This document shows positions 8,894 to 17,163 of a DNA stretch of 64,000 bases, piece by piece. Numbering within the stretch: the first letter of the stretch is position 1; each line of letters starts with the position of its first letter. This stretch comes from an uncultured Robinsoniella sp. (lineage in GTDB: Bacteria > Bacillota > Clostridia > Lachnospirales > Lachnospiraceae): assembly GCA_900539655.1 (NCBI GenBank), contig UQCR01000003.1, positions 1-64,000 on the forward strand, written 5' to 3'. The notes beneath the pieces were generated by a model that did not search any database, had not been told where the DNA came from, and saw nothing but the letters and a program-made list of their open reading frames with translations. The translations under genes were made by a program, and so were the position numbers.

Positions 8894-9558
8894 TGGAAAC
8901 ATGTAAGATTAAAAACCTTTATAACCTGGAGGAAACAATTGCGAAAGATTTATTCGCGGGAGCAGAATATCCATGGGAAGTCCTTCCGAAAATCAGCAGC
9001 TTTATTCTGGAACTGGGTAATTCCCTGAGTGAAGAAGAATATGAAAAACGCGGAGAAAATGTCTGGGTGGCAAAATCAGCAAAAGTTGCGCCAACAGCAT
9101 TCATAAACGGACCGGCAGTCATCGGCAAAGATGCTGAAGTACGCCACTGTGCATTTATCAGAGGCAATGCTATCGTTGGCGAGGGTGCGGTTGTAGGAAA
9201 CTCTACTGAATTGAAAAATGTTGTATTATTCAACAAAGTTCAGGTTCCCCATTACAATTACGTAGGTGATTCTATTCTGGGTTACAAATCCCATATGGGA
9301 GCCGGTTCCATTACTTCAAATGTGAAATCAGATAAAACCCTGGTTGTAGTAAAGGACAAAGACCAGAAGATTTCCACAGGACTTAAAAAATTCGGAGCAA
9401 TGCTGGGCGACAATGTAGAAGTGGGATGCGGATCTGTCCTGAATCCAGGTACGGTAGTCGGAAGCAATACTAATATTTATCCCCTGTCATCTGTGCGTGG
9501 GGTAGTGCATGGAGGAAGTATTTATAAGAAGCGTGGGGAAGTTGCTGAGAAGTTTTAA
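8893..9558 (+). CDS. Left-handed beta-helix (hexapeptide repeat) acyl/nucleotidyltransferase-like protein
   Basis: A 221-residue protein built of hexapeptide repeats (for example VIGKDAEVRHCAFIRGNAIV and later VEVGCGSVLNPGTVVG), the left-handed parallel beta-helix of GlmU C-terminal-like enzymes. Related clostridial proteins are commonly annotated as UDP-N-acetylglucosamine pyrophosphorylase-related, but the GlmU N-terminal uridylyltransferase domain is missing, so activity is uncertain. It is translationally coupled to the short topoisomerase (1-nt overlap), which is an odd pairing. Confidence 0.75.
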   Translation: METCKIKNLYNLEETIAKDLFAGAEYPWEVLPKISSFILELGNSLSEEEYEKRGENVWVAKSAKVAPTAFINGPAVIGKDAEVRHCAFIRGNAIVGEGAVVGNSTELKNVVLFNKVQVPHYNYVGDSILGYKSHMGAGSITSNVKSDKTLVVVKDKDQKISTGLKKFGAMLGDNVEVGCGSVLNPGTVVGSNTNIYPLSSVRGVVHGGSIYKKRGEVAEKF

Positions 9559-9639
9559 TAAGGGAAATATGCGGATGAAAGGGATTATTTTTTGATGTGC
9601 TGTCATCCGGATATATGAATATTTGTTTTTTTGGAAGAG

Positions 9640-9663
9640 CCTCGGATAATCCGGGGTTTTTCT
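9640..9663 (+). terminator. Terminator of the topoisomerase/beta-helix operon
   Basis: CCTCGGA, loop TAA, TCCGGGG, then TTTTTCTT: a 7-bp stem with a U-run. Confidence 0.75.
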
Positions 9664-9731
9664 TAATATATTTTAAGAATTATCATGTAAGAATATTAAG
9701 ACATTTAAACCGTTTCTTTGCTAAAATAATT

Positions 9732-9765
9732 ATAGCCTAGACTTCATTGTTTAGGCTATTTGATT
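9732..9765 (+). terminator. Possible second terminator hairpin
   Basis: ATAGCCTA (9732-9739) pairs with TAGGCTAT (9752-9759), followed by TTGATT. The 12-nt loop and weak U-run make termination uncertain. It lies directly before repeat B2. Confidence 0.4.
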
Positions 9766-9767
9766 CT

Positions 9768-9852
9768 AGAGCATGTATGAAAATACATTCCTGCCATCTG
9801 CGCCCCCCTCTTAGCGGGTACAGCTGTCAGAAAGCAATTTTCAACACGTTCT
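9768..9852. repeat. Family B palindromic repeat, copy B2 (complete hairpin form)
   Basis: Left arm AGAGCATGTATGAAAAT, right arm ATTTTCAACACGTTCT; the arms are imperfect inverted repeats around a GC-rich centre, total about 85 nt. The right arm contains CAGAAAGCAATTTT, shared with B1. It lies 23 nt upstream of the vanR-like gene, in a 317-nt gene-free stretch (9559-9875) that otherwise holds only the two hairpins listed. Confidence 0.6.
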
Positions 9853-9875
9853 AAGCAGAAGGATGATGGGGATAT

Positions 9876-10574
9876 ATGTCAGAAAATATTTTAGTTGTGG
9901 ATGATGAAAGAGAAATAGCAGATCTGGTAGAGGTCTACTTAAAAAATGAGAATTTCAATGTTTACAAATTTTACTCAGCAAAAGATGCGCTGGAATGCAT
10001 TGAAACAGGAGATATTGACCTGGCTGTGCTGGATGTGATGCTGCCGGATGGAGATGGTTTTGGGATCTGCAGAAAAATCAGGGAAAGGCATAACTATCCG
10101 GTAATCATGCTGACTGCAAAAGAAGATGAAATTGATAAAATTACAGGCCTGACTTTAGGGGCTGATGATTATATGACAAAGCCCTTCCGGCCACTGGAAC
10201 TGGTAGCCAGGGTGAAGGCACAGCTTCGCAGGTTTACGCGCTATAATCAGGGAAGTTATGAAAGCCAGGACAATATGCTTATTGTTTCCGGACTGGAGCT
10301 GAATAAGAGTACCAGGGAATGTATATTAAATGAAAAACCAATTTCCCTGACCCCTACGGAGTTTTCCATACTGTGGATCTTATGTGAGAATAAGGGGAAG
10401 GTAGTGAGTGCAGATAAATTGTTCCAGGAAGTATGGGGAGACAAATATTTTTCCAACAGCAATAATACAATTATGGTGCATATCAGGCATCTGAGGGAAA
10501 AGATGCATGATTCGGCTGAAAATCCGAGATATATTAAAACGGTGTGGGGAGTTGGATATAGAATTGAAAAATGA
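9876..10574 (+). CDS. OmpR/VanR-type response regulator
   Basis: A 232-residue response regulator: receiver domain (residues 1-115) with acidic pair VVDDE, phospho-acceptor aspartate in LAVLDVMLPDGDG and lysine in MTKPF; C-terminal winged-helix DNA-binding domain ending in TVWGVGYRIEK. It resembles VanR-type regulators. A GGATGATGGGG site precedes the ATG. It overlaps the histidine kinase gene downstream, so the pair forms a two-component operon that probably controls the D,D-carboxypeptidase gene behind it. Confidence 0.92.
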   Translation: MSENILVVDDEREIADLVEVYLKNENFNVYKFYSAKDALECIETGDIDLAVLDVMLPDGDGFGICRKIRERHNYPVIMLTAKEDEIDKITGLTLGADDYMTKPFRPLELVARVKAQLRRFTRYNQGSYESQDNMLIVSGLELNKSTRECILNEKPISLTPTEFSILWILCENKGKVVSADKLFQEVWGDKYFSNSNNTIMVHIRHLREKMHDSAENPRYIKTVWGVGYRIEK

Positions 10575-11688
10575 GTTTGGAAGGCTGAAAAGAAAGATTG
10601 TAAAGCAGGTTTTAATTGTTGCATTATTTGCGATCTTAATAGGCGCCTGCCTGCAGTATATGCTGATTGACGGCATTTTACAGGGACCTTTTGCGGAGGG
10701 TTTTGTTGCCTGGTGCCAGAATAAATTTGATCTGGATTATATGGAGGCCGTGAATGTCTATCAAAAGGTGTTTCGCAACACCAAAGATTATCTGATGATG
10801 GCTGGATTTGTCATATTAATGCTGATTTTATTTTATATTGCACTGTTAAAATTCACACGCTATTTTGATGAGATCCGCCTGGGTATGAAAAAACTGCTTC
10901 AGGAATCGGAAGAACCGATACGGTTATCTCCGGAGCTGGATTTCATGGAAGCAGAAATGAACCAGCTCAAAGGCACCTTAAAAAAACGTGCCGCAGATGT
11001 ATCTGAGGCAGAGCAGAGGAAGAATTCACTTGTAGTTTATCTGGCACATGATATCAAAACGCCACTTACCTCAGTCATCGGTTATATGAACCTGATGCTG
11101 GAATTGCCGGATATGCCGCCGGAACAACGTGCCAAGTATATGGAAATTACCCTGGAAAAAGCATATCGGCTGGAGCAGCTGATAAACGAATTATTCGATG
11201 TGACCCGATTTAACATGCAGTCCATTGAACTGGAAAAAGAAGAAATCCATCTGGCATATATGCTGATGCAGATGGCGGAAGAATTTTATCCGGTAATGAT
11301 GGAACAGAATAAGCGTGCTCAGGTATATGCGGATGAAACCTTGTTAATTCGGGGAGATCCCAATAAATTGGCAAGGGTGTTTAACAATATTTTGAAGAAT
11401 GCAATTGCCTATAGTTATGAAAATACCATAATTGAAATTAAAGCAGAAAAAGTAGAGAGCCACGTGTTGATTACATTTCGCAACCGGGGAGATATGATCC
11501 CTTATGAAAAGCTCATGAAAATATTTGAGCAGTTTTACCGCCTGGATTCTGCAAGATCCAGCAATACAGGCGGAGCGGGGCTGGGACTTGCCATTGCAAA
11601 GGAAATCGTATTGGCACACGGAGGGAAAATCTACGGTCAGAGTGATGAATCTTACACCACGTTTTCAGTGGAGCTGCCATTAATATAG
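10564..11688 (+). CDS. VanS-like sensor histidine kinase
   Basis: About 374 residues from TTG 10564. Two membrane segments (KQVLIVALFAILIGA... and a second near 10800-10850) flank a short external loop, then a HisKA domain with phospho-acceptor H in YLAHDIKTPLTSVIGYMN, an N-box NNILKNAIAYS and G-box GGAGLGLAIAKEIV. The start is uncertain. TTG 10564 gives an 11-nt overlap with the regulator and a GGGGAG site 12 nt upstream. An ATG at 10507 also has a GAGGG site, but its extra residues are only the shifted reading of the regulator's conserved C terminus. The extracellular stimulus is unknown. Confidence 0.88.
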   Translation: MKNEFGRLKRKIVKQVLIVALFAILIGACLQYMLIDGILQGPFAEGFVAWCQNKFDLDYMEAVNVYQKVFRNTKDYLMMAGFVILMLILFYIALLKFTRYFDEIRLGMKKLLQESEEPIRLSPELDFMEAEMNQLKGTLKKRAADVSEAEQRKNSLVVYLAHDIKTPLTSVIGYMNLMLELPDMPPEQRAKYMEITLEKAYRLEQLINELFDVTRFNMQSIELEKEEIHLAYMLMQMAEEFYPVMMEQNKRAQVYADETLLIRGDPNKLARVFNNILKNAIAYSYENTIIEIKAEKVESHVLITFRNRGDMIPYEKLMKIFEQFYRLDSARSSNTGGAGLGLAIAKEIVLAHGGKIYGQSDESYTTFSVELPLI

Positions 11689-11717
11689 CGATAAATACAT
11701 CATTGAAAATAGAAACG

Positions 11718-11783
11718 AGAACATTTAAACAAAGAAATCGTCGGACTTAACCGGGAACAACTTTGCAGAATGTTCTTGTTTTT
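11718..11783 (+). terminator. Long-loop terminator-like hairpin after the two-component genes
   Basis: AGAACATT (11718-11725) pairs with AATGTTCT (11769-11776), followed by TGTTTTT. The loop is long (43 nt) and contains CTTAACCGG, so an additional fold inside it is likely. Confidence 0.45.
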
Positions 11784-11973
11784 ATGTGTATCCATAACCG
11801 GAAAATGCCGACTCTTAATTTTTACTTATGATGCCGTGTAGGAATTGTGAAGCAGTGATAAATATACAAAGGAAGATTAATGGAAATGTTAATAGAGTCC
11901 TAAGTCAGGATTTACACACTTTTCTATGCTTACTGTTACCATAAAAGTAAGAAGAAAACGGAGGTGCTATTTC

Positions 11974-12966
11974 ATGAGAAAACGAAGGAGAAGAAGACGG
12001 CATTATGGAGTTCAGATCATCTGTATAGCAATACTTTTGACCGTAAGTGCATTTGGAGTAAAAAAACTGGCAGAAAAAAAGCAGGAACCTTCGGGTTCAT
12101 CAAACAGCAGCGGTGCGGCAGTATATATGGATGAGACCACCCAGCCGGAAAGCAATCATGATGTCCGGGAATTAGATATTGACAAAAACAGGCTCTACAG
12201 TGCCTCGGCAATACTGATTGACCTGGAGAGCAGGCAGACCTTATTTCAAAAACAAAGCGACAGCAGAGTTTACCCTGCTTCCCTCACAAAGATTATGACA
12301 GCCATTACTGCAATTGAAACAATAGAAGACCTGCAGCAGACCATTACCCTGCAGCCGGACAAATTTGATGCATTATATACGGAGGGAGCATCTATGGCCG
12401 GGTTTTCTCCGGGGGAAGAAGTTTCGGCAGAAGATCTGCTATATGGAGCGCTGCTGCCTTCCGGAGCAGAATGCAGTCTGGGTCTGGCTGATTACGCCGC
12501 AGGAAGTGAAGATGCATTTGTAGAAATAATGAATCAGAAAGCATCTGATTACGGGATGAAAGGCACCCATTTCACTAATGCAACAGGGCTTCATGATGCT
12601 GATCACTATACCACAGTGGAAGATATCGCCATATTACTGGAACACGCATTGCAAAATGGAGAATTTCGCAAGATATTCACATCTTATGTGCATTCAGTTC
12701 CTCCAACTAATCTCCATCCGGAGGGAATTACTTTCTACAGCACGCTGGCAGCATTTGTAGAAGCCGAGCAAATAAGCAGTGGAGAGATCGAGGGAGGAAA
12801 AACAGGTTTTACAGATGAGGCAGGTCTTTGTCTTGCAAGCCTGGCGCGTGTTAATGACAGAGAATATGTCTTGGTCACAGCTGGCGCCGAAGGGAATCAT
12901 GAAACAGATCCCTATCACGTGGAAGACGCCCGCTTTGTCTATAATCAGCTGGCACTTATGGAGTAA
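11974..12966 (+). CDS. Serine-type D-alanyl-D-alanine carboxypeptidase (PBP5/DacF-like)
   Basis: A 330-residue protein with a very basic N terminus (MRKRRRRRRHYG) and one hydrophobic anchor, so probably membrane-tethered with an external catalytic domain. Nucleophile motif SLTK is in YPASLTKIMTAI and the KTG motif in GGKTGFT. The middle motif usually written SGN reads SGA (LLPSGAECSLGLA), so the conserved asparagine is replaced. The enzyme family trims the terminal D-Ala from peptidoglycan stem peptides. Start 11974 is preferred: GGAGGTG lies 8 nt upstream, while the longer in-frame start at 11926 has no such site. It lies behind the VanRS-like pair. Confidence 0.87.
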   Translation: MRKRRRRRRHYGVQIICIAILLTVSAFGVKKLAEKKQEPSGSSNSSGAAVYMDETTQPESNHDVRELDIDKNRLYSASAILIDLESRQTLFQKQSDSRVYPASLTKIMTAITAIETIEDLQQTITLQPDKFDALYTEGASMAGFSPGEEVSAEDLLYGALLPSGAECSLGLADYAAGSEDAFVEIMNQKASDYGMKGTHFTNATGLHDADHYTTVEDIAILLEHALQNGEFRKIFTSYVHSVPPTNLHPEGITFYSTLAAFVEAEQISSGEIEGGKTGFTDEAGLCLASLARVNDREYVLVTAGAEGNHETDPYHVEDARFVYNQLALME

Positions 12967-13181
12967 AGAGAAGTGTCCGATTCATATTGTTATTTTCTCG
13001 GAATCTAAAAAAACAATTGACAATAAGCGCAGATTAATATATGATATGAGAATATTCTTTTCGTGATGGCTTAGGTCATCACAGATTCTTATTATCAACG
13101 GCATGATCGCCGATTTTCACAGTGTAAAAATATTATGGTAAATGGGGTGGCGCTTATGGCTTAGATTGTTTGAAATAATGG

Positions 13182-13210
13182 TTGACATTTTGTCTGAAAT
13201 ATAATAGTAT
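13182..13210 (+). promoter_or_regulatory. recA promoter
   Basis: TTGACA (13182-13187), 17-nt spacer, TAGTAT (13205-13210). The 292 nt before recA also hold two small hairpins (GTGAT/ATCAC near 13065-13083 and CGGC/GCCG near 13099-13112). Confidence 0.7.
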
Positions 13211-13222
13211 GGGTATAGAAAA

Positions 13223-13236
13223 CGAACATAAGTTTG
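13223..13236 (+). promoter_or_regulatory. LexA (SOS) box of recA
   Basis: CGAACATAAGTTTG matches the Gram-positive SOS box CGAACNNNNGTTCG with one mismatch. It sits just downstream of the recA -10, where LexA binding would block transcription. Confidence 0.75.
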
Positions 13237-13258
13237 CAAATTAAAGGAGATAAATGTT

Positions 13259-14305
13259 ATGGGACAGCAGGAAGATAGATTAAAAGCCCTGGACGCGGCG
13301 ATTGGTAAAATTGAGAAAGATTTTGGTAAAGGGGCTATCATGAAGCTGGGAGAGTCCGGCGTTAACATGAATGTTGAGACAATTCCTACCGGTTCTTTGA
13401 GCCTGGATATTGCTCTTGGACTAGGGGGTATCCCAAAGGGAAGAATCGTTGAGGTATACGGACCGGAATCCAGTGGTAAAACCACCGTTGCTTTACATAT
13501 GGTTGCAGAAGTTCAGAAAATAGGCGGTATTGCGGGATTTATTGATGCAGAACATGCGTTAGACCCTGCATATGCTAAAAATATAGGTGTTGATATTGAC
13601 AATTTATACATTTCACAGCCTGATAATGGAGAGCAGGCTCTAGAAATTACAGAGACTATGGTTCGTTCCGGGGCAGTAGACATTATTATCGTCGATTCCG
13701 TTGCTGCATTGGTACCCAAGGCCGAAATTGACGGTGATATGGGAGACAGCCACGTTGGTCTGCAGGCACGACTGATGTCACAGGCACTTCGTAAATTAAC
13801 TGCAGTAATCAGTAAATCAAACTGTATTGTAATCTTTATCAATCAGCTTCGTGAAAAAGTTGGCGTTATGTTTGGCAGCCCTGAGACAACCACTGGCGGA
13901 CGTGCATTGAAGTTCTATTCTTCCATTCGTTTGGATGTAAGAAGAATTGAGGCTTTAAAACAGAGCGGAGAAGTAGTTGGTAACAGAACACGTATTAAAG
14001 TTGTAAAGAATAAGATTGCACCTCCTTTTAAAGAAGCTGAATTTGATATTATGTTTGGTCAGGGTATCTCAAAAGAAGGAGATGTTCTGGATTTGGCTGC
14101 AAATCTTGGAATAGTAAATAAAAGTGGTGCATGGTATGCATATAATGATGCCAAGATTGGACAAGGACGTGAGAATGCCAAGACATATTTAAAAGAAAAT
14201 CAGGATATTCTTTTAGAAATTGAAGAAAAAGTAAGAGTTCATTATGGATTGACAGAAGGTTCTGATCAGGAGACACCGTTAAAGGAAGCAGTCACTGAGG
14301 AATAA
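13259..14305 (+). CDS. recA: Recombinase RecA
   Basis: A 348-residue RecA: Walker A GPESSGKTT (residues about 67-75), Walker B IIIVDSVAALVP, L2-region VGVMFGSPETTTGGRALKF and a short acidic C-terminal tail. RecA forms filaments on single-stranded DNA, drives strand exchange and activates LexA autocleavage. RBS AAAGGAG precedes the ATG. A near-consensus SOS box indicates damage induction. RecX follows after a family A repeat, a usual neighbour. Confidence 0.99.
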   Translation: MGQQEDRLKALDAAIGKIEKDFGKGAIMKLGESGVNMNVETIPTGSLSLDIALGLGGIPKGRIVEVYGPESSGKTTVALHMVAEVQKIGGIAGFIDAEHALDPAYAKNIGVDIDNLYISQPDNGEQALEITETMVRSGAVDIIIVDSVAALVPKAEIDGDMGDSHVGLQARLMSQALRKLTAVISKSNCIVIFINQLREKVGVMFGSPETTTGGRALKFYSSIRLDVRRIEALKQSGEVVGNRTRIKVVKNKIAPPFKEAEFDIMFGQGISKEGDVLDLAANLGIVNKSGAWYAYNDAKIGQGRENAKTYLKENQDILLEIEEKVRVHYGLTEGSDQETPLKEAVTEE

Positions 14306-14306
14306 G

Positions 14307-14380
14307 TTTGAAAGAAAATTACTTTCATACTACTAATTAATTGAGGAATAGCACAAGCTTGCTTGTGCCGTTCAGGGGAA
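14307..14380 (+). repeat. Family A two-hairpin repeat, copy A1 (recA-recX gap)
   Basis: It starts 1 nt after the recA stop. TGAAAG/CTTTCA stem, a CTACTAATT link, then a GGAATAGCACAAG...CTTGTGCC segment (here the pairing is GGCACAAGC-like: GCACAAGC/GCTTGTGC) and CAGGGG at its end. The AGGGG is 3-4 nt before the recX ATG and acts as its ribosome binding site. Homologous copies lie at 35753, 51930 and 52819. Confidence 0.7.
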
Positions 14381-14382
14381 TT

Positions 14383-14994
14383 ATGATGATTATTACAAAT
14401 ATAGAAGCGGTTACCAAAGCAAAAAGCCGTGTATATATCGATGAACAGCTTGCATTTGTATTATACAAAGGCGAGCTGTCTCGTTATAAGATAAAAAAGG
14501 ATGAAGAAATCAGCGAAGAGGCTTATCGTGAAATTATAGATGAAGTACTGACAAAAAGAGCGAAGATCAGATGCATTTATCTGTTGAAATCCATGGACCG
14601 GACGGAGTACCAGCTTCGTACAAAGTTAAAACAGGGAGGATATCCCGAAGAAGCTGTTAATACAGCAATTGAATATGTAAAGAATCTGCATTATATTGAT
14701 GATAACCGGTATGCACAATATTATATTGACGGCAGAACCGGAAGCAAGAGTAAGCAGCAAATCACACAGGATTTACTGAGAAGGGGTATCTCAAAAGAGC
14801 TTATTCAAAGTATCTATGAACAGAAGGAGCCGGAGGACGAGACTGAGCAAATTCGTAAATGGATAGAAAAGAAGCGTGTAGATTTGGAAACCGCAGATCC
14901 GAAAGAGATAAACAGGCTTTATGGATTTTTAATGAGAAAAGGTTTTCAAGCCAGTGATATCAGTAAAGTGATCCGTGGAAGAGAATATGATTAG
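14383..14994 (+). CDS. recX: Regulatory protein RecX
   Basis: About 203 residues. RecX binds RecA filaments and limits their activity. The protein consists of helical repeats of the RecX type (for example RCIYLLKSMDRTEYQLRTKL, then YVKNLHYIDDNRYAQYYI and QDLLRRGISKELI). The start at 14383 (or the adjacent ATG 14386) follows the AGGGG of repeat A1; a TTG at 14341 in frame lies inside the repeat and is unlikely. It is probably co-transcribed with recA unless the repeat interferes. It ends at a terminator that overlaps the stop region. Confidence 0.92.
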   Translation: MMIITNIEAVTKAKSRVYIDEQLAFVLYKGELSRYKIKKDEEISEEAYREIIDEVLTKRAKIRCIYLLKSMDRTEYQLRTKLKQGGYPEEAVNTAIEYVKNLHYIDDNRYAQYYIDGRTGSKSKQQITQDLLRRGISKELIQSIYEQKEPEDETEQIRKWIEKKRVDLETADPKEINRLYGFLMRKGFQASDISKVIRGREYD

Positions 14995-15020
14995 AGACCG
15001 TTAAACTGCGGTCTTTCTTT
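14995..15020 (+). terminator. Terminator after recX
   Basis: AGACCG, loop TTAAACTG, CGGTCT, then TTCTTT; it begins at the recX stop codon. Confidence 0.7.
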
Positions 15021-15086
15021 GTACCTTAGAAGACTTTTGCTGGAATTTTATCTTGTAGCCAGACAAGAGATTTTTTGAAATTTTTC

Positions 15087-15114
15087 TTGATTTTTGAATA
15101 ATTCGTGCTATACT
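15087..15114 (+). promoter_or_regulatory. Promoter of the tRNA-Gly gene
   Basis: TTGATT, 16-nt spacer, TATACT; the tRNA starts 9 nt further on. Confidence 0.6.
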
Positions 15115-15122
15115 AATTATAT

Positions 15123-15193
15123 GCAGATATGGTTCATCGGTAGAACGTTGGCTTCCCAAGCCGAAGAGGGGGGTTCGACTCCCCTTATCTGCT
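15123..15193 (+). tRNA. tRNA-Gly (anticodon CCC)
   Basis: All arms can be paired: acceptor GCAGATA/TATCTGC, D arm GTTC/GAAC, anticodon stem TTGGC/GCCGA with loop TTCCCAA (anticodon CCC, reads GGG), T arm GGGGG-TTCGACT-CCCCT with one wobble. The CCA end is not encoded. A single-gene unit with its own promoter and terminator. Confidence 0.93.
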
Positions 15194-15196
15194 CGC

Positions 15197-15227
15197 AAAA
15201 GTGCCTGATTTATAGGCACTTTTTTTA
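15197..15227 (+). terminator. Terminator of the tRNA-Gly gene
   Basis: AAAAGTGCCT, loop GATTTAT, AGGCACTTTTTTT. Confidence 0.9.
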
Positions 15228-15337
15228 GTTTGTGTTGCATTTTACCGGAAAAAATCGCTAAAAAATCCTGTCAAAATCTATGTTTTTAAATCAAAAAAAG
15301 AAATTTGGTCAATGTTATAAGGTTTCTATGTTTTATG

Positions 15338-15366
15338 TTGACTTCTTTGTGAAAATAGTATAAAAT
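15338..15366 (+). promoter_or_regulatory. Promoter of rny
   Basis: TTGACT, 17-nt spacer, TAAAAT, 48 nt before the GTG start of rny. Confidence 0.65.
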
Positions 15367-15413
15367 TAGTATGTTGTATTTGTACAATGAAAATTAAATA
15401 AGGAGGTGCTCCT

Positions 15414-16967
15414 GTGCCGAGTGCAATGTGGTTTGTCATTGCTGTTGTAATCATAGTGATTATAGCTATTATTACTTGGTTTGCTGCGATTTCATATAGA
15501 AAGAAAATTGTCGAAGAAAAGATCGGCAGTGCAGAAGACAAAGCAAGAAAAATAATAGATGATGCATTAAAAGTTGCGGAGACGAAGAAACGGGAAGCTT
15601 TACTTGAGGCCAAAGAAGAGTCATTAAAGACGAAAAATGAACTCGACAAAGAAACAAAAGAGCGAAGAGCAGAGTTACAGCGTTATGAGAAAAGAGTACT
15701 GTCAAAGGAAGAATCTATTGACAAGAAAGCGGATGCAATTGAACGCAGAGAATCAGGATTAACAGCAAAAGAAGAAGAGTTAAAGAAAAAGAGTGTTGAA
15801 ATTGAAAAGATTAGTGAAAAGAGAGTACAGGAACTGGAGAGAATCTCAGGCCTAACCTCCGAACAAGCAAAAGATTATCTTTTAAAAACTGTTGAAGATG
15901 AAGTAAAGAGCGATACAGCCCGTATGATTAAAGAAATGGAATGTAGAGCGAAAGAAGAAGCGAACAAAAAAGCAAAAGAGTACATTGTCACAGCCATTCA
16001 AAAATGCGCTGCAGACCACGTAGCAGAGACTACAATCTCTGTAGTACAGCTTCCGAATGATGAAATGAAAGGAAGAATCATTGGTAGAGAGGGAAGAAAT
16101 ATTCGTACCTTAGAAACTTTGACCGGTGTGGATTTGATTATCGATGATACACCAGAAGCAGTAATTTTATCAGGCTTTGATCCAATTAGAAGAGAAGTTG
16201 CAAGAATAGCACTTGAAAAATTAATTGTAGACGGAAGAATTCATCCGGCTAGAATTGAAGAAATGGTAGAAAAAGCACAAAAAGAAGTAGAAGCGATGAT
16301 TCGTGAAGAAGGTGAATCGGCTACTCTTGAGGTTGGTGTACATGGTATCCATCCTGAGTTAGTACGTTTACTTGGAAGAATGAAATTTAGAACCAGCTAT
16401 GGCCAGAATGCTTTGAAGCACTCCATAGAAGTGGCACAATTGTCAGGTCTATTAGCAGGAGAAATCGGCGTAGATGTCAGAATGGCAAAACGCGCAGGTT
16501 TATTGCATGACATTGGTAAATCCATTGACCATGAAATTGAAGGTTCTCATATTCAGATTGGTGCAGACTTATGTAAGAAGTATAAAGAGTCCGCAACCGT
16601 AATCAATGCAGTAGAATCACATCATGGCGATGTAGAACCGGAATCCTTAATTGCATGTATTGTACAAGCAGCAGATACTATTTCTGCAGCACGTCCTGGT
16701 GCAAGAAGAGAGACTCTGGAAACATATACAAACAGATTAAAACAGTTAGAGGATATTACAAATACCTTCAAAGGGGTAGATAAGTCTTTTGCAATTCAGG
16801 CGGGTAGAGAGATTCGCGTAATGGTAGTTCCAGATGTAATCAGCGATAACGACATGGTATTGCTGGCCAGAGATATTTCAAAACAGATCGAAGCTGAATT
16901 GGAATATCCGGGACAGATTAAAGTCAGCGTTATACGTGAAAGTCGTGTAGTTGATTATGCAAAATAG
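15414..16967 (+). CDS. rny: Ribonuclease Y
   Basis: A 517-residue membrane-anchored endoribonuclease that initiates mRNA decay in Firmicutes. An N-terminal membrane segment (residues about 4-25) is followed by a long charged coiled coil (30-200), a KH RNA-binding domain (MKGRIIGREGRNIRTLE) and an HD catalytic domain with LLHDIGKSIDHE. The GTG start has an ideal AGGAGGTG site. It is transcribed alone between a promoter and a strong terminator; recX and the tRNA lie upstream as separate units. Confidence 0.98.
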   Translation: MPSAMWFVIAVVIIVIIAIITWFAAISYRKKIVEEKIGSAEDKARKIIDDALKVAETKKREALLEAKEESLKTKNELDKETKERRAELQRYEKRVLSKEESIDKKADAIERRESGLTAKEEELKKKSVEIEKISEKRVQELERISGLTSEQAKDYLLKTVEDEVKSDTARMIKEMECRAKEEANKKAKEYIVTAIQKCAADHVAETTISVVQLPNDEMKGRIIGREGRNIRTLETLTGVDLIIDDTPEAVILSGFDPIRREVARIALEKLIVDGRIHPARIEEMVEKAQKEVEAMIREEGESATLEVGVHGIHPELVRLLGRMKFRTSYGQNALKHSIEVAQLSGLLAGEIGVDVRMAKRAGLLHDIGKSIDHEIEGSHIQIGADLCKKYKESATVINAVESHHGDVEPESLIACIVQAADTISAARPGARRETLETYTNRLKQLEDITNTFKGVDKSFAIQAGREIRVMVVPDVISDNDMVLLARDISKQIEAELEYPGQIKVSVIRESRVVDYAK

Positions 16968-17014
16968 GAATTCTGTGCTGAAAGCTGCTATGCAGCATGT
17001 AACACAGTGTATTC
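16968..17014 (+). other. Extended imperfect hairpin after rny
   Basis: GAATTCTGTG pairs imperfectly with CACAGTGTATTC around an inner GCTGC/GCAGC stem. It lies between the rny stop and the U-tracted terminator and may protect the 3' end; no function is shown. Confidence 0.35.
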
Positions 17015-17065
17015 CGGATATGAAAAGAAGTACGATTACTTATTAATCTATGTAGTTATTATATA

Positions 17066-17107
17066 AAGTGCGTCACGATAATTTAATTATCTGTGATGCA
17101 CTTTTTT
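17066..17107 (+). terminator. Terminator after rny
   Basis: AGTGCGTCAC pairs with GTGATGCACT (one G-T pair), followed by TTTTTT. Confidence 0.88.
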
Positions 17108-17163
17108 ATCTTTATAAATAAATCTGTCTATTAACTGCATCCTGACAGAAGGGAGGGATACAC

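Noticed and set aside
9876..12966. Vancomycin resistance cluster
   Set aside because: Only VanR/VanS-like regulators and a penicillin-type carboxypeptidase are present; no D-Ala-D-Lac or D-Ala-D-Ser ligase, no VanH, VanX or VanT.
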